A DNA stretch of 64,000 nt, taken from Pararhodobacter zhoushanensis (GTDB taxonomy: Bacteria > Pseudomonadota > Alphaproteobacteria > Rhodobacterales > Rhodobacteraceae). Below are positions 17,618-25,521 of the stretch, piece after piece. Numbering within the stretch: the stretch's first letter is position 1; every line of letters starts with the position of its first letter. Both the position numbers and the translations under genes were made by a program. Below the pieces are notes generated by a model. That model did not search any database. It was not told the origin of the DNA and was given only the letters and a program-made list of their open reading frames with translations. The stretch covers positions 62,001-126,000 of the forward strand of contig NZ_REEZ01000006.1 in the NCBI RefSeq assembly GCF_003990445.1, written 5' to 3'.

Positions 17618-18150
17618 CCGGTCCCCGATCCCTGTGGCGCCGCTTCGCGCGCTCGCAAAGCGGTACTGCGACGATCGAGTTCGTGATCATGGTGCCGCTG
17701 GCGCTGGCGTTCCTGTTCTCGGCCATCGACTATGGCGTGGTGATGATCCGGCAGGTGTTTCTGGATCGCGCGGTTGATATCGCCGTGCGGCAGGTGCGGC
17801 TGGGCAATGTGTCGGCCACCAGCTACGCCGGGTTTCGCGCGCAGGTCTGCGAAAACACCTTCTTGCTGGCCGATTGTGAAAGCAACATCGCCATCGAACT
17901 GCGCCCGGTGAATACCACGACATGGGCCGGGCTGGATCAGCCCGCCCAATGCGTGAACCGCGCGCAGGACATCAGCCCGGTGCTGTCCTTTGTGCCGTCA
18001 AGCGGATCGCAGGTCCTGATGCTGATCCGCGTCTGCGTCGTCGCCGATCCGTTCATCGACCTGACCGGCATCGTTCTGGGCATGCCCGTCGACGAGTCGG
18101 GCGGCTTTTATCTGGTGTCGAACGCCGCCTTTGCCAACGAACCCGCGTGA
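17614..18150 (+). CDS. TadE-family minor pilin
   Basis: A 178-aa protein with the TadE pattern: a basic N-terminus, then SGTATIEFVIMVPLALAFLF (about 16-35) with the conserved Glu after the cleavage-like region, then a small extracellular domain with four Cys. It begins at a GTG sharing bases with the preceding stop codon, so the pair is co-translated. It probably assembles with its two neighbours at the base or tip of an Flp-type pilus. Confidence 0.85.
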   Translation: MTGPRSLWRRFARSQSGTATIEFVIMVPLALAFLFSAIDYGVVMIRQVFLDRAVDIAVRQVRLGNVSATSYAGFRAQVCENTFLLADCESNIAIELRPVNTTTWAGLDQPAQCVNRAQDISPVLSFVPSSGSQVLMLIRVCVVADPFIDLTGIVLGMPVDESGGFYLVSNAAFANEPA

Positions 18151-18158
18151 GGACAATC

Positions 18159-19994
18159 ATGAGACATCTCTTTACGCTCCTCTTCGCCCGCCACCGCCTG
18201 ACCCGTCTGAAAGACGAGCGCGGATCGGTCGCGGTCGAGTTTGTGATCACCCTGCCCCTGCTCTTGTGGGGGCTGGTCGCAACGGTGGTGTTCTTTGAAG
18301 GCTACAAGGCCCGCTACAACGCCCAGATGGCCGCGCAGACCGTGGCCGATATCATGTCGCGTGAAACCGACCTCTTTACCGGCAATTATATCGAAGGCCT
18401 GAACAACGTTTTCGACTTTCTGGCCGACAGCGAGTATCCCACGCGCATCCGTGTGTCGTCGGTGATCTGGGACAGCACGACCGAGCGGAACCGCCTGCAA
18501 TGGTCCTATGCCACGCGCAACATGGCACCGCTGCCCGAGAACACTTTCGAGCTGCTGCAGAACGATGATACCGCGACCTTGCTGGCCGAGTTCGGCGACG
18601 ATACCTCGTTCTCGTTCACCGGCGCTGCCGCGCAGATGCCTGTCAGCGATCTGGCCAGCCGCATTCCCCCGGTTCTGCCGGGCGAGGCGCTGCTGCTGGT
18701 CGAAACCTTCGCACTGTGGGAGCCTTTCGCCAGCGTCGGCGTCGGCAATCTGCGCTTTGCGCCGGTGGTCGTCGTGCGCCCGCGCTTCGCGCCCTGGATC
18801 AATTTTGAGGGCGTCGAGACGATCTATCCCGAGGCCAGTTACGAAGTTGCGTGGACCGGCTCGGGCAATACCTCGCTGCCTGATCCGAACGATCCCGACG
18901 AACCGGTCACCGAGCCGCCGGCCGGGGCGACTTACGCGTTCGAAAACTCAGTGACCACGGGCTTCTCGTCGAACACCGTAACCGCTGGCGGGCCGACGGG
19001 CCGGTATCTGGGGCCGTTCGGGGCCTCAACCTATAACAACCCGGTGACGCTGAGCGTGGCGCTGCCTTCGGCCAACACGAATGCCAGCATCGCTTTTGAT
19101 CTGTTCATCATCGACACCTGGGACGCTTATAACGCCAGCTGGGCCCCCAGCTATGGCGACAACTTCACGCTGATGTACAACGGCCAGCCGATCTCGCTGG
19201 ACCTGTTCAACACCGCGCTAAGCGCCCCCTTCAACAACGCGCGCACCAGCGCCGGGTACATCGCCGGTGTGACCTATGGCGTCACGATGACCCGCACCTC
19301 GTCGGGCACCAATTTCACCGGGTCGGCAGATCATGATTCGGCCTGGCGCGTGGTCGTCACGCTTCAGAACGCCCCGCAAAACTTCACGCTGGGCTTTTCG
19401 GCCTCGGTGCAGGAGTCGTTGGCAAACGAGAGCTTCGGCATCGACAACCTGACCATTGCCTCCTCAGGGACCGGGACGCCGCCACCGTTCACTGCCAACC
19501 CAAGCAATCTGGAAACCCGCGATCCGCACACCCGCTTTGCGCGCTATTCGGGCTGCCCCGAGTATCGGATTTCCGCACCGTGGCTGACGATGACCCGTTC
19601 GGACCTGACCACCGGGATCACCATGCCCCGTGAGGCAGGCGGTCCGACCGATGCCAGCCGGTGCGCCGCCAGCGGCGGGCGCGGGCGGGTTCAGGCGTCG
19701 CCGCACCTTGTTCTCAACTATGATGCGCAAGGGGTGGTCAACAGCAGTTCGGGCCTGCTGATCCGCACCGATGACTACAACAACGGCGGCACCTGTGACA
19801 CGACGCTATACGTGCGCGACCCCAACGGGCAGTGGTGGTTCAACGACGACGTATCCAACACCACCTATGGTCGGGACTATAACTCACGGTTGCAGATCGC
19901 CGGTGCGACATCCGGCCAGTACGAGATCTGGCTGGGCACCTATGGGTCGAGCCGCTGCACGTCGGATCTGAGCATCAGCCGATACACACGCTAA
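18159..19994 (+). CDS. TadE/TadF-like pilin with large C-terminal beta-rich domains
   Basis: A 611-aa protein far longer than normal TadE/TadF (about 180-220 aa). Residues 1-230 have the TadE pattern (GSVAVEFVITLPLLLWGLVA around 23-42). A Pro/Asp-rich linker (LPDPNDPDEPVTEPP) leads to a beta-rich domain at about 258-431, with the repeated look of a secreted jellyroll (RYLGPFG, AFDLFIIDTWD). A final domain (about 435-611) contains four Cys and ends in a pre-peptidase C-terminal-like segment (TLYVRDPNGQWWFNDD, GQYEIWLGTYG). The gene is eight bases after the preceding one. It may display an adhesive or sugar-binding module on the pilus; no catalytic motif is visible. Confidence 0.75.
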   Translation: MRHLFTLLFARHRLTRLKDERGSVAVEFVITLPLLLWGLVATVVFFEGYKARYNAQMAAQTVADIMSRETDLFTGNYIEGLNNVFDFLADSEYPTRIRVSSVIWDSTTERNRLQWSYATRNMAPLPENTFELLQNDDTATLLAEFGDDTSFSFTGAAAQMPVSDLASRIPPVLPGEALLLVETFALWEPFASVGVGNLRFAPVVVVRPRFAPWINFEGVETIYPEASYEVAWTGSGNTSLPDPNDPDEPVTEPPAGATYAFENSVTTGFSSNTVTAGGPTGRYLGPFGASTYNNPVTLSVALPSANTNASIAFDLFIIDTWDAYNASWAPSYGDNFTLMYNGQPISLDLFNTALSAPFNNARTSAGYIAGVTYGVTMTRTSSGTNFTGSADHDSAWRVVVTLQNAPQNFTLGFSASVQESLANESFGIDNLTIASSGTGTPPPFTANPSNLETRDPHTRFARYSGCPEYRISAPWLTMTRSDLTTGITMPREAGGPTDASRCAASGGRGRVQASPHLVLNYDAQGVVNSSSGLLIRTDDYNNGGTCDTTLYVRDPNGQWWFNDDVSNTTYGRDYNSRLQIAGATSGQYEIWLGTYGSSRCTSDLSISRYTR

Positions 19995-20006
19995 ATCCGT
20001 CAACGC

Positions 20007-20033
20007 CAGCCCGTCCCCCACCGGGGCGGGCTG
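20007..20033. terminator. Bidirectional hairpin terminator
   Basis: Stem CAGCCCG/CGGGCTG (20007-20013, 20027-20033), extended inside by CCCC/GGGG with a one-base bulge, between the convergent pilin and TetR genes. No long T-run follows. Confidence 0.5.
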
Positions 20034-20039
20034 CATGTC

Positions 20040-20636
20040 TCAGGCGCGCGCGCCTGCGGCCTTGAGCACCATGTCGACATAGATCTGCTCGACCCGGTCG
20101 CGGCTGAGCCGCCCGCCGTCGCGAAACCACGTGTTCACGCCGGTCAGCATGGCGATCAGGGCCATCGCGGCCAGTTTGGTATCGGGCACCGCCAGCGTGC
20201 CCTCGTCCTGACCGGCGCGCAGGATGGTTTCCAGCTCGGTCTCATAGCGCTTGCGCAAGGCCTCGACGGTAGCGAAATTCTCGGGCGTGAGGTTGCGCAG
20301 CTCCATATAGGCGATGAACACGGCGTCGGCGCGGGCGGCGTGGAAACGAATGTGGAAGCGCGCGAAATGCTGGAGCCGGGCGCGGGCATCGCCCAAGGGC
20401 GGCGTGCTGTCGGCCCATGCGCTCAGCAGCGCATCCATGTGATCCTGCATCAGCTCGAACAACAGGGTCTGCTTGTCGGCGGTGTAGAGATAGATCGCCC
20501 CGGCCTGCACGCCGACCTCGGCGGCGATCTGGCGCATCGAAACGGCGGCATAGCCGTCGCGGGCAAACAGCCGCAGCGCCGCGTCGCGCAGACGCGGGCC
20601 GGTGATCTCGGCGCGGGAACCGGGTTTGCGAGCCAT
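20040..20636 (-). CDS. TetR/AcrR-family transcriptional regulator
   Basis: A 198-aa repressor-type protein with an N-terminal helix-turn-helix (about residues 12-58, including MRQIAAEVGVQAGAIYLY) and a helical ligand domain. The C-terminal region resembles the TetR_C group seen with fatty-acid or efflux control; the ligand is unknown. A strong palindrome 11 bp upstream of its start is the likely operator, implying autoregulation. The nearest divergent gene encodes a small lipoprotein. Confidence 0.9.
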   Translation of the reverse strand: MARKPGSRAEITGPRLRDAALRLFARDGYAAVSMRQIAAEVGVQAGAIYLYTADKQTLLFELMQDHMDALLSAWADSTPPLGDARARLQHFARFHIRFHAARADAVFIAYMELRNLTPENFATVEALRKRYETELETILRAGQDEGTLAVPDTKLAAMALIAMLTGVNTWFRDGGRLSRDRVEQIYVDMVLKAAGARA

Positions 20637-20647
20637 GCGCTATTGTC

Positions 20648-20665
20648 ACTGAACGCTCGTTCAGT
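20648..20665. promoter_or_regulatory. TetR operator palindrome
   Basis: An 18-bp near-perfect palindrome, ACTGAACGCTCGTTCAGT, with 8-bp arms around a CT centre. This is the classic TGAACG-NN-CGTTCA operator form of TetR/AcrR regulators. It lies 11 bp upstream of the TetR start and about 80 bp upstream of the lipoprotein gene, so it could control both. Confidence 0.75.
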
Positions 20666-20745
20666 TCAACCCCTCTCTGGCCTTTGCCGCTTCACAGCGG
20701 GAAGCACGCTTGCTACTCTCGCCCTGTCCAGTCAAAGGTCGCCCT

Positions 20746-21024
20746 ATGCCCCGTTTGCCCGCCCTGCCCCTTTTGTTGCTTGCGCTTGCCGGCTGTGCCG
20801 AGGTGGCGGCGGATGCGCCCGCCCTGCTGACGCGGGACGAAATCGCTGACCGGACGATGAACGCGGCGGATACGGCGCGGGGGACACAGGCCGCGGATGA
20901 GCTGGGCTACCGTGCCGCGCAACTGCGGGCACGGGCGGCACGGTTGCGTCACAACGACCGCGATGCCGCCGAACGGGCCGAATTGCTGCGCCGCGCGCAG
21001 GTGCTGGAAGCACAGCAAACCTGA
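20746..21024 (+). CDS. Small lipoprotein of unknown function
   Basis: A 92-aa protein with a lipoprotein signal (MPRLPALPLLLLALAGC, lipobox LAGC with Cys at about 17) and a mature helical part rich in Ala, Arg and Glu. AAAGG stands 5-10 bases before this ATG; an in-frame start at 20710 is less likely. It is divergent from the TetR gene and shares its promoter region with the palindrome. No family recognised. Confidence 0.75.
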   Translation: MPRLPALPLLLLALAGCAEVAADAPALLTRDEIADRTMNAADTARGTQAADELGYRAAQLRARAARLRHNDRDAAERAELLRRAQVLEAQQT

Positions 21025-21121
21025 TCGCGCGCATCCGCGCATTGCACCCAAGACGCGCCTCCGCTAATCCTGCGACAACGCCACGCGGCACGGCCCGTGG
21101 CCTGATCTTGCGGAGTTTCTT

Positions 21122-22423
21122 ATGACCACCCCCTCACATCCCGGCCCGTTGCGTTTGGCGATTGCCGGTCTTGGCACCGTCGGCATCGGTGTGGTCAAGA
21201 TCGTCCAGACCCATGCCGCGCTGATTGCCCGGCGCGGGGGACGCCCGATCGAGATCGTCGCGGTCAGCGCCAATTCGCGCTCGAAAAAGCGCAGCGCCGA
21301 TATTTCCGCCTACGCGTGGGAGGATGATCCCGTCGCGCTGGGTCGCCGCGATGACGTCGATGTGGTGCTCGAGCTGATGGGCGGCGAGAATGGCGCGGCC
21401 AAGGCGCTGGTCGAAACCGCGCTCAAGAACGGCAAGGATGTGGTCACTGCCAACAAGGCGCTGCTGGCGCATCACGGCACCGCGCTGGCCCGGCTGGCCG
21501 AGGCCAATGGCCGCGTACTGCGCTTCGAGGCAGCGGTCGCAGGCGGTATCCCGGTGATCAAGGCACTGACCGAGGGTTTGGCGGGCAACCAGATCAAGCG
21601 CGTCATGGGCGTGATGAACGGCACCTGCAACTATATCCTGACGCGGATGGAAAGCGCCGGGCTGCCCTATGACACGGTGTTCGAGGAAGCCCGCAAGCTG
21701 GGCTATCTGGAGGCCGATCCCAATCTGGACGTGGGCGGCATCGACGCGGGCCACAAGCTGAGCCTTCTCAGCGCGATTGCCTTCGGCACCGAGGTCGATT
21801 TCGACGCGGTGGTGCTGCAGGGCATCGGCTCGATCTCGACCGATGATATCCGGCTGGCGCGCGATATGGGCTATTCGATCAAGCTTCTGGGCGTGGCGCA
21901 GATGACCGGGCGCGGGCTGGAACAGCGCATGACCCCCTGTCTGGTCCCCGAAACGCACCCGCTGGGCCAGCTGCAGGGCGGCACCAACATGGTGGTGATC
22001 GAGGGCGACATGGTCGGCCAGATCGTGCTGCGCGGCGCGGGCGCGGGCGAAGGCCCGACGGCCAGCGCGGTGATGGGCGACGTGATCGACATCGCGCGCG
22101 GTTTCCGTCTGCCGGTGTTCGGCCAGCCCGCCGCCGATTTGGTTGACGCGCCGCCCGCCGTGGTGAGCACCGGCGCGCCGTGGTATCTGCGCATGACGCT
22201 GCTGGACAAACCCGGTGCACTGGCGAAGATCGCCACGCTTCTGGGCGAAAGCGGCATTTCCATCGACCGGATGCGGCAGTATTCGCATGACGGCACCGAT
22301 GCGCCGGTGCTGATTGTCACACATAAGGCAACCTCGGATGATATCAGCCACGCACTGGACCGCTTTGCGGCCACCGGGGTGGTGGTCGGCGAGCCGGTCG
22401 CGATGCGGATCGAGGAAGTTTAA
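21122..22423 (+). CDS. hom: Homoserine dehydrogenase
   Basis: A 433-aa NAD(P)-dependent enzyme that reduces aspartate semialdehyde to homoserine on the way to threonine and methionine. The Rossmann loop GLGTVGIGVVK lies at about 15-25, the substrate and metal region MGVMNGTCNYILTRM at about 161-175, and the motif GYLEADPNLDVGGIDAGHKL near 197. A C-terminal ACT domain (about 355-433, starting at WYLRMTLLDKPGALAKIA) suggests allosteric control by threonine. GGAG is present before the ATG. Confidence 0.96.
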   Translation: MTTPSHPGPLRLAIAGLGTVGIGVVKIVQTHAALIARRGGRPIEIVAVSANSRSKKRSADISAYAWEDDPVALGRRDDVDVVLELMGGENGAAKALVETALKNGKDVVTANKALLAHHGTALARLAEANGRVLRFEAAVAGGIPVIKALTEGLAGNQIKRVMGVMNGTCNYILTRMESAGLPYDTVFEEARKLGYLEADPNLDVGGIDAGHKLSLLSAIAFGTEVDFDAVVLQGIGSISTDDIRLARDMGYSIKLLGVAQMTGRGLEQRMTPCLVPETHPLGQLQGGTNMVVIEGDMVGQIVLRGAGAGEGPTASAVMGDVIDIARGFRLPVFGQPAADLVDAPPAVVSTGAPWYLRMTLLDKPGALAKIATLLGESGISIDRMRQYSHDGTDAPVLIVTHKATSDDISHALDRFAATGVVVGEPVAMRIEEV

Positions 22424-22426
22424 CCC

Positions 22427-23131
22427 ATGGCCTGGACCGACCCCGTAGACATCTATTGCGAGCGGGTTTCGGCGGCCTTCTGGGCCGAGCCAGTCAACGC
22501 GCTGACCAACGCCGCCTTCGTGCTGGCGGCACTGTGGGGCGCGGCTGAGGCGCGCAAGCGCGGAGTACGCTCACCCATGGTCTGGGTGCTGATCGTGATG
22601 GCCGGGGTGATTGGCGTGGGCAGTTTCCTGTTCCACACCTTCGCAACCCGCTGGTCCGAACTGGCCGATACCCTGCCGATCTGGAGCTTTGTCGCGGCGT
22701 TCGTACTGGCCGCAATGCATTTCATCGGCGGGATGCCGGTCAAGCGCGTGCTGCGGGTGGCGGTGATCATCGTGGTCGCGGCGGTGGGCGCGATCTGGCT
22801 GGCTGGCGGCGAGGGCGCGGATGTGGCGACAGCGGCCCCCGACCCGCTCAACGGCTCGGGCCAATACGCGCCCGCAGTGCTGGCGCTGGCGGTTTTCACC
22901 GGCATCGCCTTCTGGCGCAAGCATCCGGGGGCGCCGTGGATTCTGGCCGCGTTCATCACCTTCCTGATCTCGCTCAGCCTGCGCACGCTGGACCGTGACA
23001 TCTGCACAAGCTTCCCGCTGGGCACGCATTTCGCGTGGCATACGCTGAACGGCCTGATGATCGGCTTGCTGCTGCAAATGCTGATCCGTACCGGGCATTT
23101 CGGGAAAATACCCTCAGACTCAGCCCGTTAG
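22427..23131 (+). CDS. Ceramidase-like (CREST superfamily) membrane protein
   Basis: A 234-aa protein with about seven membrane spans. It matches the alkaline-ceramidase/CREST family of membrane hydrolases: DIYCERV at the N-terminus (conserved Cys-Glu), SFLFHTFATRWSELAD near 64-80 (metal His and Asp), and GTHFAWHTLNG near 203-213 (two His). The catalytic Zn ligands therefore appear intact. The bacterial substrate is not known, and sphingolipid is only one possibility. It starts three bases after hom. Confidence 0.8.
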   Translation: MAWTDPVDIYCERVSAAFWAEPVNALTNAAFVLAALWGAAEARKRGVRSPMVWVLIVMAGVIGVGSFLFHTFATRWSELADTLPIWSFVAAFVLAAMHFIGGMPVKRVLRVAVIIVVAAVGAIWLAGGEGADVATAAPDPLNGSGQYAPAVLALAVFTGIAFWRKHPGAPWILAAFITFLISLSLRTLDRDICTSFPLGTHFAWHTLNGLMIGLLLQMLIRTGHFGKIPSDSAR

Positions 23132-23234
23132 CGGCACCAAAGTTGTTCGCTCCGACGCCAAGGGGTATGCAAGACGCGCAACCCTATTTCGAATCCGGCC
23201 CGTCCGCGGCCCTGCCCCTATTCAAGGAATCACC

Positions 23235-24200
23235 ATGTCCGACTCTCCCCTGTTTCACGACCGCCTGCTGTCGCTGGGTCTTGCCCGCGTTTCCGAAGCG
23301 GCGGCGCTTGAATCGGCCGCGTGGATCGGCCGTGGCGACGAGAAAGCCGCCGACCAGGCCGCTGTGAACGCCATGCGCAACCAGCTGAACATGCTGGACA
23401 TCAAGGGCGTCGTGGTCATCGGTGAGGGCGAGCGCGACGAAGCGCCGATGCTGTTCATCGGCGAAGAGGTCGGCACCGGCAACGGCCCCGCCGTCGACAT
23501 CGCGCTGGACCCGCTGGAAGGCACCACGCTGACCGCCAAGGACATGCCCAACGCCCTGACCGTGATCGCCATGGCCCCGCGCGGCACCCTGCTGCACGCG
23601 CCGGACGTCTATATGGACAAGCTGGCTATCGGGCCGGGCTATGCCGTGGACACCGTGACGCTGGCCATGACGCCCGCCGAACGCGTGCACGCGCTGGCCA
23701 AAGCCAAGGGCTGCGAGGCGGGCGACATTACCGTGTGCATCCTTGAGCGCCCGCGTCATGAGGATCTGATCGCCGAGGTCCGCTCGACCGGGGCGTCGAT
23801 CCGCCTGATCACCGATGGCGACGTCGCCGGTGTCATGCACTGCGCCGAAGCCGCGATCACCGGCATCGACATGTATATGGGTTCGGGCGGCGCGCCTGAG
23901 GGGGTTCTGGCCGCTGCGGCGCTCAAATGCATGGGCGGGCAAATGTACGGCCGCCTTATGTTCCGCAATGATGATGAGCGGGGCCGTGCCGCCAAGGCCG
24001 GGATCACCGATCTGGACCGCATCTATACCCGCGATGAGCTGGTCACGGCGGATGTGATCTTCTCAGCGACCGGCGTGACCACCGGCAATATCGTGCACGG
24101 TATCAAGCGCGAGCCGGGCTGGCTGACCACCGAGACGATCCTGATGCGCTCGAAAACCGGCTCGGTGCGGCGCATGAGCTATCGCACGCCCGTTAAGTAA
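23235..24200 (+). CDS. glpX: Fructose-1,6-bisphosphatase, class II
   Basis: A 321-aa Mg/Mn-dependent phosphatase of gluconeogenesis (GlpX type). Diagnostic segments are the metal motif DPLEGTTL near residue 96, VVIGEGERDEAPML near 58, and GSGGAPEGVLAAAALKCMGG near 217. The hom-glpX order recurs in related alphaproteobacteria. The gene has its own 100-bp upstream region after the ceramidase-like gene. Confidence 0.95.
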   Translation: MSDSPLFHDRLLSLGLARVSEAAALESAAWIGRGDEKAADQAAVNAMRNQLNMLDIKGVVVIGEGERDEAPMLFIGEEVGTGNGPAVDIALDPLEGTTLTAKDMPNALTVIAMAPRGTLLHAPDVYMDKLAIGPGYAVDTVTLAMTPAERVHALAKAKGCEAGDITVCILERPRHEDLIAEVRSTGASIRLITDGDVAGVMHCAEAAITGIDMYMGSGGAPEGVLAAAALKCMGGQMYGRLMFRNDDERGRAAKAGITDLDRIYTRDELVTADVIFSATGVTTGNIVHGIKREPGWLTTETILMRSKTGSVRRMSYRTPVK

Positions 24201-24205
24201 GCCTC

Positions 24206-24958
24206 TCAGCGCGCCAGCCGGTAGAGCACCGGCATGGCCGCTGTGCGGTTGGCGGCGAAATGCGCCAGCACGTAGGCGCGAAAGCTGCGCTTGAAGATCA
24301 GCGCGGGCAGGATCTCGGACAGCCCGTCCCATCGACAGTGATTGACGATGGGCCAGTCCGGCGCCTGCCCCGCTTGCGGTTGCAAGACCGTGGAATTGTC
24401 GAGGCCGGTCTGGTCGGTGAACCAGCCCGCCGTGTAGTTCCAGACAGCGAGGTTCTGGTCGAGGTCATCGGCGGTGAACCAGTTGAACAAAAACACCCCT
24501 TGCCGCGCGTGATCCACCGGGCCGATATGGCGGATATTGGTCGCGCTGAACGCTGCCTGCCGCCGGGCGAGCGGGGCCGTGGCCGCCAGCAGCGCCTGCC
24601 AGTCATCGCTGGCTTGCAGGGTTTGTGCCGCTTCGGGCGTCGCCGTTTCCACCAACAGCACCAGATCAAACCGCGCCGGGCGGATCTGCGGGCGCTGCCG
24701 CAGATACGCGCCCTGCCCCGGTGGGATCAGCAAGGCAGTGAAGACATGCGCGTCGGGCTGCCGGACGGCGAAGGCGCGCAGGCGTTCGGTCGCTTTGCGC
24801 TTGGCGGCTGAGGCGAGGCCGAACAGGAACGGCGGCCGGTGGTCGATCTCCAACGCCAGCACCAGATAGCCCGCGCCGGTAACCGGTTGCAGCACCACCT
24901 GTGGGAACTGCCCTGCCCCTTCGAGCAGGACGAGGTCTTGCGAAACGGTTTGGGTCAT
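24206..24958 (-). CDS. Uncharacterised protein next to a MarR regulator
   Basis: A 250-aa protein without a signal peptide or membrane span. It appears to contain two similar alpha/beta segments: one around FDLVLLVETATPEAAQ, another around GVFLFNWFTADDLDQ. The aromatic-rich region VWNYTAGWFTDQTGLDNSTV precedes a conserved-looking end (FRAYVLAHFAANRTAAMPVLYRLAR). This could be a dimeric alpha/beta-barrel protein, but no catalytic motif can be named. The start at 24958 is chosen over 25000, which would run through the divergent promoter. It probably belongs to the regulon of the MarR gene. Confidence 0.65.
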   Translation of the reverse strand: MTQTVSQDLVLLEGAGQFPQVVLQPVTGAGYLVLALEIDHRPPFLFGLASAAKRKATERLRAFAVRQPDAHVFTALLIPPGQGAYLRQRPQIRPARFDLVLLVETATPEAAQTLQASDDWQALLAATAPLARRQAAFSATNIRHIGPVDHARQGVFLFNWFTADDLDQNLAVWNYTAGWFTDQTGLDNSTVLQPQAGQAPDWPIVNHCRWDGLSEILPALIFKRSFRAYVLAHFAANRTAAMPVLYRLAR

Positions 24959-24998
24959 GCGAGTCTCTCCCGTGCTGACTACACTATGTGCTATATAC

Positions 24999-25010
24999 AC
25001 CTAAATAGGT
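24999..25010. promoter_or_regulatory. Candidate MarR operator
   Basis: The inverted repeat ACCTA-AA-TAGGT lies seven bases before the MarR start, in a 58-bp AT-rich divergent gap that also contains GTGCTATATACAC (24988-25000). Position and symmetry fit an autoregulatory operator also covering the promoter of the unknown gene. Confidence 0.5.
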
Positions 25011-25016
25011 CAACCC

Positions 25017-25454
25017 ATGTTCGATTACACCCAGTCCCTCGGGCACTGGATCAACCGCGCCGGTTTCGCCCTGCGCGCCCATCTGCGCGACCGGCTGGCG
25101 GCGCAGGGCATCGCCCTGACGCCCGAAGAATGGTCGCTGCTGATGGTGCTCTGGCGCGACGGGCCGCGCGGAATGAACGAGCTGGCGGCGGTGACCCTGC
25201 GCGACCGGACCACGGTGACGCGGCTGGTGGACCGGATGGTCGCCAAGGACCTTTTGCGCCGCGAAACGCCCGACGGTGACCGCCGCGCCGTGCGCATCGC
25301 CCCGACCGAGGCGGGCGCGGCGCTGGAGGGGCCGGTGCTGGCGGTGGTCAGCGGCGTGCTGTCGGATGCGGCGGGCGGACTGGATCCGGCGCAGCTGGAG
25401 GCGACGCGCGGGTTGTTGCAACAGATGGTCGCCAATCTGGATGGCTCGGCGTAA
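25017..25454 (+). CDS. MarR-family transcriptional regulator
   Basis: A 145-aa winged-helix protein with the MarR layout. The recognition helix region is MNELAAVTLRDRTTVTRLVDRMVAKDLL (about 58-85), with the wing at RRETPDGDRRAVRIAPTEAG. It probably represses itself and the divergent gene at 24206-24958 until a phenolic or similar ligand binds; the ligand is unknown. No ribosome site is obvious in the short leader. Confidence 0.88.
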   Translation: MFDYTQSLGHWINRAGFALRAHLRDRLAAQGIALTPEEWSLLMVLWRDGPRGMNELAAVTLRDRTTVTRLVDRMVAKDLLRRETPDGDRRAVRIAPTEAGAALEGPVLAVVSGVLSDAAGGLDPAQLEATRGLLQQMVANLDGSA

Positions 25455-25521
25455 GGACCTATCCGCTGGCGCTCACCCGCCCGCAGCCCTATCCTGCGCG
25501 CAAAAGGACGGCTTTCTGACG

